This document shows positions 27,636 to 35,600 of a stretch of DNA of 64,000 nucleotides, piece after piece. The stretch's first letter is position 1, and each line of letters begins with the position of its first letter. Source of the DNA: Empedobacter brevis NBRC 14943 = ATCC 43319 (GTDB lineage Bacteria; Bacteroidota; Bacteroidia; Flavobacteriales; Weeksellaceae). The notes beneath the pieces are model-generated. The model was not told the DNA's origin. It was given only the letters and a program-made list of their open reading frames with translations, and made no database searches. The position numbers and the translations under genes were made by a program. Location of the stretch: positions 1 through 64,000 of the forward strand of contig NZ_KB908304.1 of assembly GCF_000382425.1 (NCBI RefSeq). The letters run 5' to 3'.

Positions 27636-28328
27636 CTATTCTGATTTGCTTTTTGCAAACTTCTGCAAATCTTCGTTCGCCCCATAAATTACAATGATAT
27701 CATCACGCTGAAGTACAGTTGTCGGTTCGGGAATACCCTGCACATTTGCTACGGTTTTACTTCGACCTAAGAAACTTTTTTCTTGTGTATCACGAATAAT
27801 AGTCAGAATCAACACATTATGATCTTCACGGAATTTTACTTCTTCAATGGTTTTTCCTATATATTTTTCAGCAACAACAATCTCTACAATGCTGAAGTTC
27901 TTATTCAGTTCAAAGGAATCAACCACTCCTTTTAAACATAATTTTTTTGCCCATCGTTCCGCAGTTTCCTCTTCCGGACGTACTATTTCATTTACTCCGA
28001 GAGCTTGTAAAACATTTTCGTGCAATGGATTAATCGAACGACTGATTAACCTTTTTACTCCTAAATTTTTAAAGTGAGCTGTCACCATAATATTAGCTCC
28101 TTCATCTTCCCCTATACAAACCATTACAATATCTGTATTTTTTAATGGAAGATGTGTAATCGCAGATTGATCTGTTGCATTCATACAAACGGTGTGTGAT
28201 AATTTATCTTTTAAAGCAACTACTTTTTCATCACGTGAATCCACACCTATTACCTCGTTTCCTTGCTGGGTTAGTTTTTCAGCCAATGCTCCGCCAAAGT
28301 TTCCTAATCCTACTATAATAAATTTCAT
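27636..28328 (-). CDS. TrkA/KtrA-type potassium uptake regulatory subunit
   Basis: This 230-residue protein has an N-terminal RCK domain with nucleotide-binding GLGNFGG and the acidic end of beta2 (GVDSRDE). An RCK_C domain (~145-230) follows; in KtrA-like proteins it can bind c-di-AMP. It gates the partner channel-like transporter from the cytosol in response to nucleotides. The partner gene lies 13 bases upstream on the same strand. The gene converges on the sigma54 regulator with only 4 bases between stops and no obvious terminator. At about 220 residues it is the single-RCK Ktr form rather than the double TrkA of E. coli. Confidence 0.92.
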   Translation of the reverse strand: MKFIIVGLGNFGGALAEKLTQQGNEVIGVDSRDEKVVALKDKLSHTVCMNATDQSAITHLPLKNTDIVMVCIGEDEGANIMVTAHFKNLGVKRLISRSINPLHENVLQALGVNEIVRPEEETAERWAKKLCLKGVVDSFELNKNFSIVEIVVAEKYIGKTIEEVKFREDHNVLILTIIRDTQEKSFLGRSKTVANVQGIPEPTTVLQRDDIIVIYGANEDLQKFAKSKSE

Positions 28329-28341
28329 TTTAACTTCTTTT

Positions 28342-30081
28342 TTAATTGATTAATATTTCGTCTGAAGGGTAATGATAATTTGCTTGTTTTACCTTCTTAA
28401 AAAATGCAATGAGAATAGTCAACATACTTACTCTCCCGATAAACATAGTTGCGACCAGCACCATCTTGCTTTCACTACTCAAATCTCCGGTAATACCCAA
28501 ACTTAATCCTACAGTACTGTAAGCCGAAAAACTTTCGAACGCTATATCCAAAAGCTTTACATGTTTATCATAATGTGAAATCAGAAAAACGCTGGCTCCT
28601 ATTATTAATAACGATAAACTCATTACAGCAAAAGCTCTTCTCACAGAAATATCGGCAATTTCCCGACGAAAAACTTCTATCTTACTCTTTCCTCGTGCCA
28701 AGCTCAGATAATTCAAAGTGGCAATGGCAAATGTACTCGTTTTAATTCCTCCTCCAGTTGATGCCGGAGAAGCCCCAACCCACATGAGAAAAATAATGAT
28801 AATAATTGATGAAAAATGTAACTGACTAAAATCGATTGAATTGAAACCTGCTGTTCGAGGTGTAGTAGCAGTGAATAATGCCGTAATAACTTTTCCAACA
28901 CCTGCATGACCTTCAAGAACATTATAATATTCTTTGATGTAAATAATCAATGTTCCTGCAACAATTAATATCGATGTAGTCAACAGATTTATTTTATTAC
29001 TTAATGTCAAAATCCATGGACGATAATTATTTCTTTTTTCTACAAATCGAAGAATATATCGTGCGATAAGATGCTTTAGGTACCGAACAGAATTAATTAC
29101 AATCGGAAATCCTAATCCTCCAAATACAAAAATAACTACAATGATAAACTGTAATGGATAATTGTATACATAACCCGATTCCATCATTCCATTTGGTAAA
29201 GTTGAAAAACCTGCATTACAAAATGCAGAAACCGAATGGAATACAGAAAAATATATTCTGTCGTAAAAGGATGGAATTAAAGATTTATCTAAACTGAAAA
29301 AGATAAGTATTGCTCCTATGGATTCAATCAAAAAGGTAATGACTAAAATCCGTTTTACTGTAGTAAAGACTTCTCCGATTTTTTCTGAATTAGTCATATC
29401 GCTCAATGCCAATTGATTTTCGTAAGTAGAACCTCCTTTGAAAAAATAACTAAAGTAGCTGGCAAATGTTAAGATACCTAATCCTCCAACCTGAATCAGA
29501 AGCATAATGATGGTTTGTCCAAAAGGTGTAAAATAACTACTTGTGTCAACTACAATGAGACCTGTTACGCAAACTGCACTGGTAGAAGTAAACATTGCAT
29601 CTACAAAACTAATCCCTTGATAGGTTGCTTTTGGTAACATTAGAAGTAACGTTCCTATTAATATTAATCCCATAAAACTAATGATGAACAATTGCGCAGG
29701 ATTCAGTAAAGATCGTTTATAGCTCAGCCTAGGGCGCGTGAATTCCCTTATCAGTTTCAAAAAAACCGCTAACCTTATCCAATGTGTAATTTCTGATAAT
29801 CCTCCTGTAGATAGTTGTTTACATAAACAATAAAGCACAAAAAGGACACTTAGAACATCAAAAATAAAAACACTTAAGATGAATTCTTTTCGATGATAGT
29901 AATATTTTAGAATGGTAAAACAGACACCTATTACCAATACAAAAATGTACAAGGTCATTATACTTGCGAGTATATTTGGAGTTAGTGTAAAACCATAATC
30001 TACGACAAGTGCCGTAAGTGCTGCCAAATGCAATAGAACAACGAATTGCTGTACCCATTTTGCATATAAAAACTCTTTCAT
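28342..30081 (-). CDS. TrkH/KtrB-type potassium (or sodium-coupled) transporter
   Basis: This 579-residue integral membrane protein belongs to the superfamily with four M1-P-M2 repeats. Selectivity-filter-like segments include TSAVCVTGLIV, SAFCNAGFST, TTPRTAGFNS and SAYSTVGLSLG. An extra ~120-residue hydrophobic N-terminal region precedes the first repeat, giving a longer protein than KtrB (~450) and typical of flavobacterial members. It imports K+ at the inner membrane under control of the RCK protein encoded next to it. It lies 18 bases downstream of the DUF389 gene in a four-gene minus-strand run. Confidence 0.92.
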   Translation of the reverse strand: MKEFLYAKWVQQFVVLLHLAALTALVVDYGFTLTPNILASIMTLYIFVLVIGVCFTILKYYYHRKEFILSVFIFDVLSVLFVLYCLCKQLSTGGLSEITHWIRLAVFLKLIREFTRPRLSYKRSLLNPAQLFIISFMGLILIGTLLLMLPKATYQGISFVDAMFTSTSAVCVTGLIVVDTSSYFTPFGQTIIMLLIQVGGLGILTFASYFSYFFKGGSTYENQLALSDMTNSEKIGEVFTTVKRILVITFLIESIGAILIFFSLDKSLIPSFYDRIYFSVFHSVSAFCNAGFSTLPNGMMESGYVYNYPLQFIIVVIFVFGGLGFPIVINSVRYLKHLIARYILRFVEKRNNYRPWILTLSNKINLLTTSILIVAGTLIIYIKEYYNVLEGHAGVGKVITALFTATTPRTAGFNSIDFSQLHFSSIIIIIFLMWVGASPASTGGGIKTSTFAIATLNYLSLARGKSKIEVFRREIADISVRRAFAVMSLSLLIIGASVFLISHYDKHVKLLDIAFESFSAYSTVGLSLGITGDLSSESKMVLVATMFIGRVSMLTILIAFFKKVKQANYHYPSDEILIN

Positions 30082-30099
30082 TTTTTATTCTCTTTCTGA

Positions 30100-31410
30100 C
30101 TATTCTGTCTGTGTATCTTGCACAAGTAATGTGTTCTTGACATTAAGCCGTTCATTCAGCCATTTCTTTATCTTTGTTTTATCCGGCTCTTTTGTTCCTT
30201 TTTCCAAATGATATAATACCAACCATTCTACTTTGGCACTATCAGTTCCTGTCATTTTTTCTATCTTACCGAGAGAAACATCCTTAAGCTCAGGAAACAA
30301 AACATTCAACTCTTTTACTAAACCTGGTTCAGTTACTTTATATTTATTGAGTTCCTGTCTCAGATTATTGATTGCAACATCTTTTTCAGATAGCGATACA
30401 TCTTGTTTATTCAATTCACTGAGAATTTCCGATTTAAGATCTGCATCATCCTGTCTAAAATTTAAAGTTGTATTGTGAATCCCTTTTTCTTCCAGTAATC
30501 TATTGTACATCTCCATTTCTTCTTTGTTCAATTTTTTGTTCAAAAAAGCGATATCCACATTTTTAGGATTTGCATTATAGTTCAGTTTTTTATATATTAC
30601 GGTATATCCTTTATTATTAAACTCCGAATTAATAAATTCTTCTACTGTCTTCGTGAATTTTTTTTCTTCAAAAAGATTATACGCTAAATAAAAACTAGGG
30701 ACAATCATTACCATCATTAAACAGGTAATACTATACCGTATTCGTTTTTCCTTCTTCGAATCAATTGCGGATGATGCAGGATATTTTAGGTATTTAATGA
30801 CTAAAAAAGTAGCAATACAAATAAAGAAGCAGTTAATCGTATACAAGTAAAATGCTCCAAAAAAATAACTAAAATTAAAGGTCGCTAAACCATACCCAGC
30901 GGTACATAAAGGAGGCATCAATGCCGTAGCGATTGCGACACCTGGAATTGGGTTACCTTTTTCTACCCTTGTAATGGCGATGACTCCTACTAAACCTCCA
31001 AAAAATGCGATGAGTACATCATAAATATTGGGAGAAGTACGGGCAAGCAGTTCAGACTGAACATCTTTGAAAGGACTTATATAAAAGTAAAAAGCAGATA
31101 CCAATAAACTGACAACTGTAGCGATTAATAAATTTTTAATGGATTTTCGTAAGAGCAAGAAATTATAGGTTCCCAATGCAAATCCTGCGCCCAAAATAGG
31201 TCCCATTAAAGGGGATATTAACATCGCACCGATAATTACAGCAGTAGAATTTACATTTAGCCCCACTGATGCTATAATAATAGCACAAGCCAATATCCAA
31301 AGATTAGACCCTCTAAAAGATATATTAGCCGTTACATTTTCTAAAACCTTTTGTCTATCCTCTTCTCCATTGTGCAGGTTGATAAAATCCCATAATTTTT
31401 TGCTCACCAT
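30100..31410 (-). CDS. DUF389 (TIGR00341) family membrane protein
   Basis: This 436-residue protein has a conserved N-terminal membrane domain (~30-240) with the DUF389 motif GAMLISPLMGPILG and PGVAIATALMPPLC. A ~190-residue soluble C-terminal region (Lys/Glu-rich, partly helical) follows. The biochemical role of DUF389 proteins is not established. Residence between NhaA and TrkH, with 17- and 18-base gaps, suggests a part in ion homeostasis. No signal peptide is seen and the N-terminus is cytosolic. Confidence 0.88.
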   Translation of the reverse strand: MVSKKLWDFINLHNGEEDRQKVLENVTANISFRGSNLWILACAIIIASVGLNVNSTAVIIGAMLISPLMGPILGAGFALGTYNFLLLRKSIKNLLIATVVSLLVSAFYFYISPFKDVQSELLARTSPNIYDVLIAFFGGLVGVIAITRVEKGNPIPGVAIATALMPPLCTAGYGLATFNFSYFFGAFYLYTINCFFICIATFLVIKYLKYPASSAIDSKKEKRIRYSITCLMMVMIVPSFYLAYNLFEEKKFTKTVEEFINSEFNNKGYTVIYKKLNYNANPKNVDIAFLNKKLNKEEMEMYNRLLEEKGIHNTTLNFRQDDADLKSEILSELNKQDVSLSEKDVAINNLRQELNKYKVTEPGLVKELNVLFPELKDVSLGKIEKMTGTDSAKVEWLVLYHLEKGTKEPDKTKIKKWLNERLNVKNTLLVQDTQTE

Positions 31411-31427
31411 ATGCTTATAAATTAAGG

Positions 31428-32753
31428 TTATTTTTTCACTTCTTTGCTCAAGACATAATACCCTAATATACCTCCTATAATAGATGCTACAAAAATTCCA
31501 ATTTTAGCCTGTGTCATATATTCTTCATTTGAGAAGGCTAAAGATGTAACAAACAGTGACATTGTAAATCCAATAGATGACAATAACCCCAAACCAAATA
31601 AATTTCTTACATTCATTCCTTCCGGAAATGAAGCCACTTTCAGCTTTACAAATAACAATGTAAAACCTACCACACCTACTACTTTTCCAACCAAAAGCCC
31701 TAACGCAACTCCAAGAGCCACATTCGTATTGAATAAATTTTCTATATCAATTGCAAGAGAAACACCCGCATTAGCCAATGCAAAAATCGGAATAATCAAA
31801 AAAGTCACCATCGGATGCATGGCATGCTCTAATTTTTGTAAGGGTGGAGTTGCAGCTACAACACTATTTTGAATTCCTTCCAAAATATGTAATTGCTCAT
31901 TGGTTAGAGTCGGTTTACTGTTATCCGGATCAATCCCATTAAACTTGTCTAACAATCTTTGGATATTATTACTCAATATTTTTTCATTGATTTTCACATC
32001 AGCCGGAATCGTAAATGCAGCTAATACCGCAGCAATAGTAGCATGTACTCCAGACAGTAAAAAAGTTGTCCAAACTCCACCTATTCCTAGAATAGCGTAA
32101 AACAAAATACTTCTTACTCCCATTTTATTACCAATATACATCGCTAATAATACTGAAGCTCCGATAATTAAATGAAACATCGAAATTTCGGACGTATAGA
32201 AGAAGGCAATTACCAAAACTGCTCCCAAGTCATCCACTATTGCTAACGCAGTTAAAAATACTTTCAGAGTAAGCGGAATTCTATCTCCTAACAAATAAAG
32301 AACGCCTAAAGCGAAAGCAATGTCTGTCGCCATTGGAATTCCCCAACCACTATGTACTTCTCCGATTGGATTTAAAAATAAATATATCGCTGCCGGCACC
32401 ACCATCCCTCCAAGGGCTGCTGCAATAGGTAACAATGCTTTACGTGGATTGGATAATTCGCCTCCAACAATTTCTCGCTTCAATTCCAAACCGACTACAA
32501 AGAAAAATACAGCCATTAACCCATCATTAATCCAATGATGTAAATTATATTCAAAATAAGTATTTCCGTCTAATTGAAATCCAAATTTATGCTCAAGAAT
32601 ATGATGATATTCTTCTGCTAAAGGTGAATTCGCAAATATCAATGCAAGAATCACGCTAATTCCCAACACAATTCCACCCGATTTTTCCTGCTTAATAAAG
32701 CTCTGAATGGGTGATACAATTTTTTCAATAGGAGTTTTCTTTACTGTATTCAT
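31428..32753 (-). CDS. nhaA: NhaA Na+/H+ antiporter
   Basis: This 441-residue protein is counted from the Met at 32753 (MNTVKKTPIEK). An upstream in-frame Met at 32882 would add 43 residues of unlike composition, and I reject it. It has twelve hydrophobic segments and the ion-binding pair in AIVDDLGAVLVIAFFYT, equivalent to Asp163/Asp164 of E. coli NhaA, plus the MATDIAFALGV segment. It exports Na+ in exchange for H+ at alkaline pH. It is the first gene of the minus-strand block (nhaA, DUF389, trkH-like, trkA-like) and is divergent from the kdp operon. Confidence 0.95.
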   Translation of the reverse strand: MNTVKKTPIEKIVSPIQSFIKQEKSGGIVLGISVILALIFANSPLAEEYHHILEHKFGFQLDGNTYFEYNLHHWINDGLMAVFFFVVGLELKREIVGGELSNPRKALLPIAAALGGMVVPAAIYLFLNPIGEVHSGWGIPMATDIAFALGVLYLLGDRIPLTLKVFLTALAIVDDLGAVLVIAFFYTSEISMFHLIIGASVLLAMYIGNKMGVRSILFYAILGIGGVWTTFLLSGVHATIAAVLAAFTIPADVKINEKILSNNIQRLLDKFNGIDPDNSKPTLTNEQLHILEGIQNSVVAATPPLQKLEHAMHPMVTFLIIPIFALANAGVSLAIDIENLFNTNVALGVALGLLVGKVVGVVGFTLLFVKLKVASFPEGMNVRNLFGLGLLSSIGFTMSLFVTSLAFSNEEYMTQAKIGIFVASIIGGILGYYVLSKEVKK

Positions 32754-33068
32754 TTTTATTTGGTTATCTTTTTTTTGTTGCCTTGAAGAATAAGTTAGAA
32801 AATACTCATTCTTTAACTGATAAAGTACAAAAGTATAAAATTCAAAACGATTCTCCTTATTCATCAAGGTAATATCATCCAATAAGAATCCTTCTTTTTA
32901 AAGAACTGCAACAAGCTATCATTATGATAATAACCTTATCAAAATGATACACTTTTCCATTTTTAAAAATAACGAAAAAACACTTAAAAAACTGATTTAC
33001 ATACCCTCACTAAAAGTTTACTTCTACTGGAATAAATTTTGGCATGTTGAATTTTAAATAATTCGTAA
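32754..33068. other. Divergent intergenic region nhaA / kdp operon
   Basis: These 315 bases carry the control regions of two diverging ion-transport operons. Apart from the sigma54-like candidate at 33027-33045 I see no clear -33/-7 pair, inverted repeat or coding frame other than the rejected nhaA extension. Confidence 0.4.
33027..33045 (+). promoter_or_regulatory. Candidate sigma54 (-24/-12) promoter for the kdp operon
   Basis: CTGG at the -24 position is followed after ten bases by TTGG/GGCAT. It resembles YTGGCAC-N5-TTGCA, but the -12 element is either TTGG at correct spacing or GC one base too far. It lies about 25 bases before the first small gene at 33069. A sigma54-type activator in the same cluster makes it plausible. 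Confidence 0.35.
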
Positions 33069-33209
33069 ATGAAAAAAACAAATGCTGAATACAAACAAAG
33101 AAAAAAAACATCACTTCCAAAATGGCTAAAATCCTATCATTTATTGCTATTTGCACTAGTCATCCTATTCATTTTTGGTGCTTTTATGAAGCATCTAAGT
33201 TCACTTTAA
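33069..33209 (+). CDS. 46-residue single-span membrane peptide
   Basis: A Lys/Arg-rich N-terminus (about 18 residues) is followed by one hydrophobic helix (LLLFALVILFIFGAF) and a short tail. The N-in orientation is expected from the positive charges. It is the first gene of the apparent kdp transcript, 13 bases before the next peptide gene. I do not recognise a family. Co-transcription with KdpFABC suggests an accessory or regulatory subunit, or a remnant sensor; this is inference. Confidence 0.6.
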   Translation: MKKTNAEYKQRKKTSLPKWLKSYHLLLFALVILFIFGAFMKHLSSL

Positions 33210-33222
33210 AAAACAAATAAAA

Positions 33223-33306
33223 ATGATAACAATAGTTTTAGTAATTGCAGGTTTGGCCTGTTTTGTTTTGTTCATAAAATCAATTGACTTTTTTGAGAAA
33301 ATTTAA
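33223..33306 (+). CDS. 27-residue membrane peptide (KdpF-like size)
   Basis: The peptide MITIVLVIAGLACFVLFIKS is followed by IDFFEKI: one transmembrane helix with a charged C-terminal tail. It is the size of KdpF but differs from the peptide at 33745, which is the better KdpF match. It is spaced 13 bases after the 46-residue gene and 6 bases before the next gene, so translation is likely coupled. It could be a second small stabilising subunit; no family assignment is made. Confidence 0.6.
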   Translation: MITIVLVIAGLACFVLFIKSIDFFEKI

Positions 33307-33312
33307 AAAAAG

Positions 33313-33672
33313 ATGAAAACAAAAATCATAAATACGATACAACAATGGATCCCGGAAATCGTAAACTTTTTCCCGGATATTGACAAGTTGGATGATACGC
33401 TCGCAGACTATCAGCTGCTTCACAAATTAGGAGAAATATGTATGAGTAAAATTTGTTCCGGATTAGAAGATGAGCTGGAACGCGTACAGGAAATCGTTAA
33501 AGTAATCAATTTACTTTATCAGGGAGGAAACCAATATACCCGAAATGCGATTGAAAATGAATTTTTAACAACATTATCACATGAAGAGAGTCCGGGAAGT
33601 CTAAGAACACATCTTCACCTCTTCCCTTCTGAATTAAGAAAAGGATATATCAAAATAATTTTAGAGAATTAG
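33313..33672 (+). CDS. Conserved-looking soluble protein in kdp operon (DUF7674-like, tentative)
   Basis: This 119-residue helical protein has no signal peptide or membrane segment. Features include EIVNFFPDIDKLDD near the N-terminus, a GGNQYTRNAIENEFL segment and FPSELRKGYIKIIL at the end. This pattern resembles a small Bacteroidota family of unknown function (DUF7674); I am not certain. It lies 6 bases after the 27-residue peptide and precedes a heptamer-type repeat element and kdpF. A cytosolic regulatory role for the pump is conceivable but unsupported. Confidence 0.6.
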   Translation: MKTKIINTIQQWIPEIVNFFPDIDKLDDTLADYQLLHKLGEICMSKICSGLEDELERVQEIVKVINLLYQGGNQYTRNAIENEFLTTLSHEESPGSLRTHLHLFPSELRKGYIKIILEN

Positions 33673-33677
33673 TTTAT

Positions 33678-33725
33678 GGGGATAAAGTCAGAAGTGAAAA
33701 GCCACCTTACCTCTAACCTCTTCCC
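33678..33725. repeat. Heptamer-built imperfect palindrome, copy 1
   Basis: The element starts GGGG and ends TTCCC. Its left half is purine-rich (CAGAAGTGAAAAG) and its right half reads TTACCTC-TAACCTC-TTCCC, near-complementary with many A/G or C/T changes, so RNA pairing would rely on G-U wobbles. It lies wholly between the 119-residue gene and kdpF. Related elements occur at 33832-33873 and 40525-40576. Confidence 0.6.
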
Positions 33726-33744
33726 AAAATAAAAAAGAAAATTT

Positions 33745-33822
33745 ATGACAGCATTATTCATCGTAGCCATAGGTGTATTTGTTTACATCTGCTACGTATT
33801 ACTTAAACCGGAAAAATTTTAA
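33745..33822 (+). CDS. kdpF: KdpF, small subunit of the potassium-importing ATPase
   Basis: This 25-residue peptide, MTALFIVAIGVFVYICYVLL then KPEKF, is a single transmembrane helix. The KPEKF ending is typical of KdpF in Bacteroidota, and the E. coli subunit is about the same length. In E. coli it stabilises the KdpABC complex in the inner membrane. It is followed 68 bases later by kdpA, with a hairpin-forming repeat element in the gap. Confidence 0.85.
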   Translation: MTALFIVAIGVFVYICYVLLKPEKF

Positions 33823-33831
33823 AATAATAAT

Positions 33832-33873
33832 GGGGAGGAAATAAGAAGTGAAAAATCATCTTACTTCTTACCC
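33832..33873. repeat. Heptamer-built imperfect palindrome, copy 2
   Basis: GGGGAGG opens the element and TTACCC closes it. TAAGAAGTGAAA pairs with TCTTACTTCTTA across a 6-base loop, with one wobble and one mismatch. It shares the word AGAAGTGAAAA with copy 1. It lies between kdpF and kdpA, 17 bases before the kdpA start. Confidence 0.65.
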
Positions 33874-33890
33874 AAGAAAACAAACAACAA

Positions 33891-35579
33891 ATGAGCACAG
33901 AAATTTTAGGAATAATCGTCATGTTTACTTTATCGGTATTCTTAGCAATACCATTGGGTAAATACATTGCAAAAGTCTATGGTTGTGAAAAAACGCTGCT
34001 TGATCCGATTTTTAATCCCATAGAACGGATCTTTTACAAAATCAGTGGTATCAATCCACAGTCGGAAATGAACTGGAAAGAACAAATGGTCGCATTGATT
34101 ACCATTAATATGGTCTGGTTCCTATTGGGTATGCTTATCCTGATGACCCAGGGGAGTCTTCCATTAAATCCGGATAAAAACCCGAGCATGTCGGCAGACC
34201 TTGCATTTAACACCGTCATATCATTTGTGGTAAACTGTAATCTGCAGCACTATTCAGGAGAATCAGGTTTAAGCTATCTGGGGCAATATTGGTTAATGTT
34301 CTTACAGTTTGTAAGTGCCGGAACCGGAATGGCAGCAGCAGTCGTATTATTCAGGGCATTCAGAGATAAATCAGCTGATACCTTGGGCAACTTTTACAAC
34401 AATTTTGTAAAATCATGTACCCGTATTTTACTTCCTATATCATTTGTAGTCGCGATCATACTTACGTTTGAAGGTACTCCGATGACTTTTGAAGGAAAAG
34501 ATACGATTACGACTTTACAGGGAGATTCGGTAGAAGTGTCAAGAGGACCGGCAGCTGCCTTTATAGGGATCAAACATATAGGAACTAATGGAGGTGGATT
34601 TTTCGGAGTCAACTCTGCCCATCCCTTTGAAAATCCATCCTATCTGTCCAATATGGTCGAAATGATTGCCCAACTGATTGTACCATTGGCTATGGTTTTC
34701 GCTTTTGGCTATTTCATTAGACGAAAAAAACTTTCGTGGATAATATTTGGCGTAATGACAGTAGGATTTTTAATGTTGACCATTCCAAATATACATATGG
34801 AAATGAACGGAAATCCTGCCATTGCAGCCATGGGTATCGACAATTCATTGGGAGCTATGGAAGGAAAAGAAATCCGTTTGGGAGCACCGGCATCGGGATT
34901 TTGGAGTATCGTTACTACCGTGATTTCTACAGGTTCAGTGAACTCCATGCATGATAGTTCGATGGCGTTATCCGGAATGAATGAATTGCTGGCGATGATG
35001 ATCAATGCATTTTATGGCGGTGTTGGAGTCGGTTTATTAAACTTCTTTATTTTCATCATACTAGCTGTATTTATCAGTGGATTAATGGTAGGAAGAACTC
35101 CCGAGTTCCTAGGCAAAAAAGTAGAAGCAAGAGAAATGAAAATCGCCATGATTATTGCCTTGTTACATCCGTTCCTGATACTCGTTGGAACAGCATTGGC
35201 AACTGCTTTGCCTCAGTATACTGCTGATTCTCTCAATAACCCGGGATTTCACGGACTCAGCGAAATACTTTATGAATATACTTCATCATCAGCGAACAAT
35301 GGTAGCGGATTTGAAGGACTTGGTGATAACACGCCTTGGTGGAATATCAGTACGGGATTTGTACTTCTCCTTTCACGGTTCTTACCGATCATAGGTCCTG
35401 TGGCAATTGCGGGCTTATTGGCACAAAAAAAATTCGTACCGGAAGGAGACGGAACATTAAAGACCGATACAGCTACTTTCGGACTGATGATTTTTGCCGT
35501 AATTGTTATCATAGCTGCTTTGGCATTCTTCCCTGTATTGGCATTAGGTCCGATTGCAGAATATTTTTCACTTTATTAA
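33891..35579 (+). CDS. kdpA: KdpA, potassium-translocating subunit of the Kdp ATPase
   Basis: This 562-residue protein, of normal length, is related to the TrkH/KtrB channel fold with selectivity-filter segments such as NCNLQHYSGE, GTNGGGFFGVNSAHPFENP and TGSVNSMHDS. It forms the K+ entry path of the high-affinity pump in the inner membrane. KdpB follows 21 bases downstream. The set works when external K+ is very low, complementing the Trk/Ktr-type uptake encoded at 27.6-30.1 kb. Confidence 0.97.
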   Translation: MSTEILGIIVMFTLSVFLAIPLGKYIAKVYGCEKTLLDPIFNPIERIFYKISGINPQSEMNWKEQMVALITINMVWFLLGMLILMTQGSLPLNPDKNPSMSADLAFNTVISFVVNCNLQHYSGESGLSYLGQYWLMFLQFVSAGTGMAAAVVLFRAFRDKSADTLGNFYNNFVKSCTRILLPISFVVAIILTFEGTPMTFEGKDTITTLQGDSVEVSRGPAAAFIGIKHIGTNGGGFFGVNSAHPFENPSYLSNMVEMIAQLIVPLAMVFAFGYFIRRKKLSWIIFGVMTVGFLMLTIPNIHMEMNGNPAIAAMGIDNSLGAMEGKEIRLGAPASGFWSIVTTVISTGSVNSMHDSSMALSGMNELLAMMINAFYGGVGVGLLNFFIFIILAVFISGLMVGRTPEFLGKKVEAREMKIAMIIALLHPFLILVGTALATALPQYTADSLNNPGFHGLSEILYEYTSSSANNGSGFEGLGDNTPWWNISTGFVLLLSRFLPIIGPVAIAGLLAQKKFVPEGDGTLKTDTATFGLMIFAVIVIIAALAFFPVLALGPIAEYFSLY

Positions 35580-35600
35580 ACTGATTAAAGAATTTTAGAA

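Noticed and set aside
31428-32882. Long version of NhaA starting at 32882
   Set aside because: The extra 43 residues are unlike the family's N-terminus; the Met at 32753 gives the normal length.
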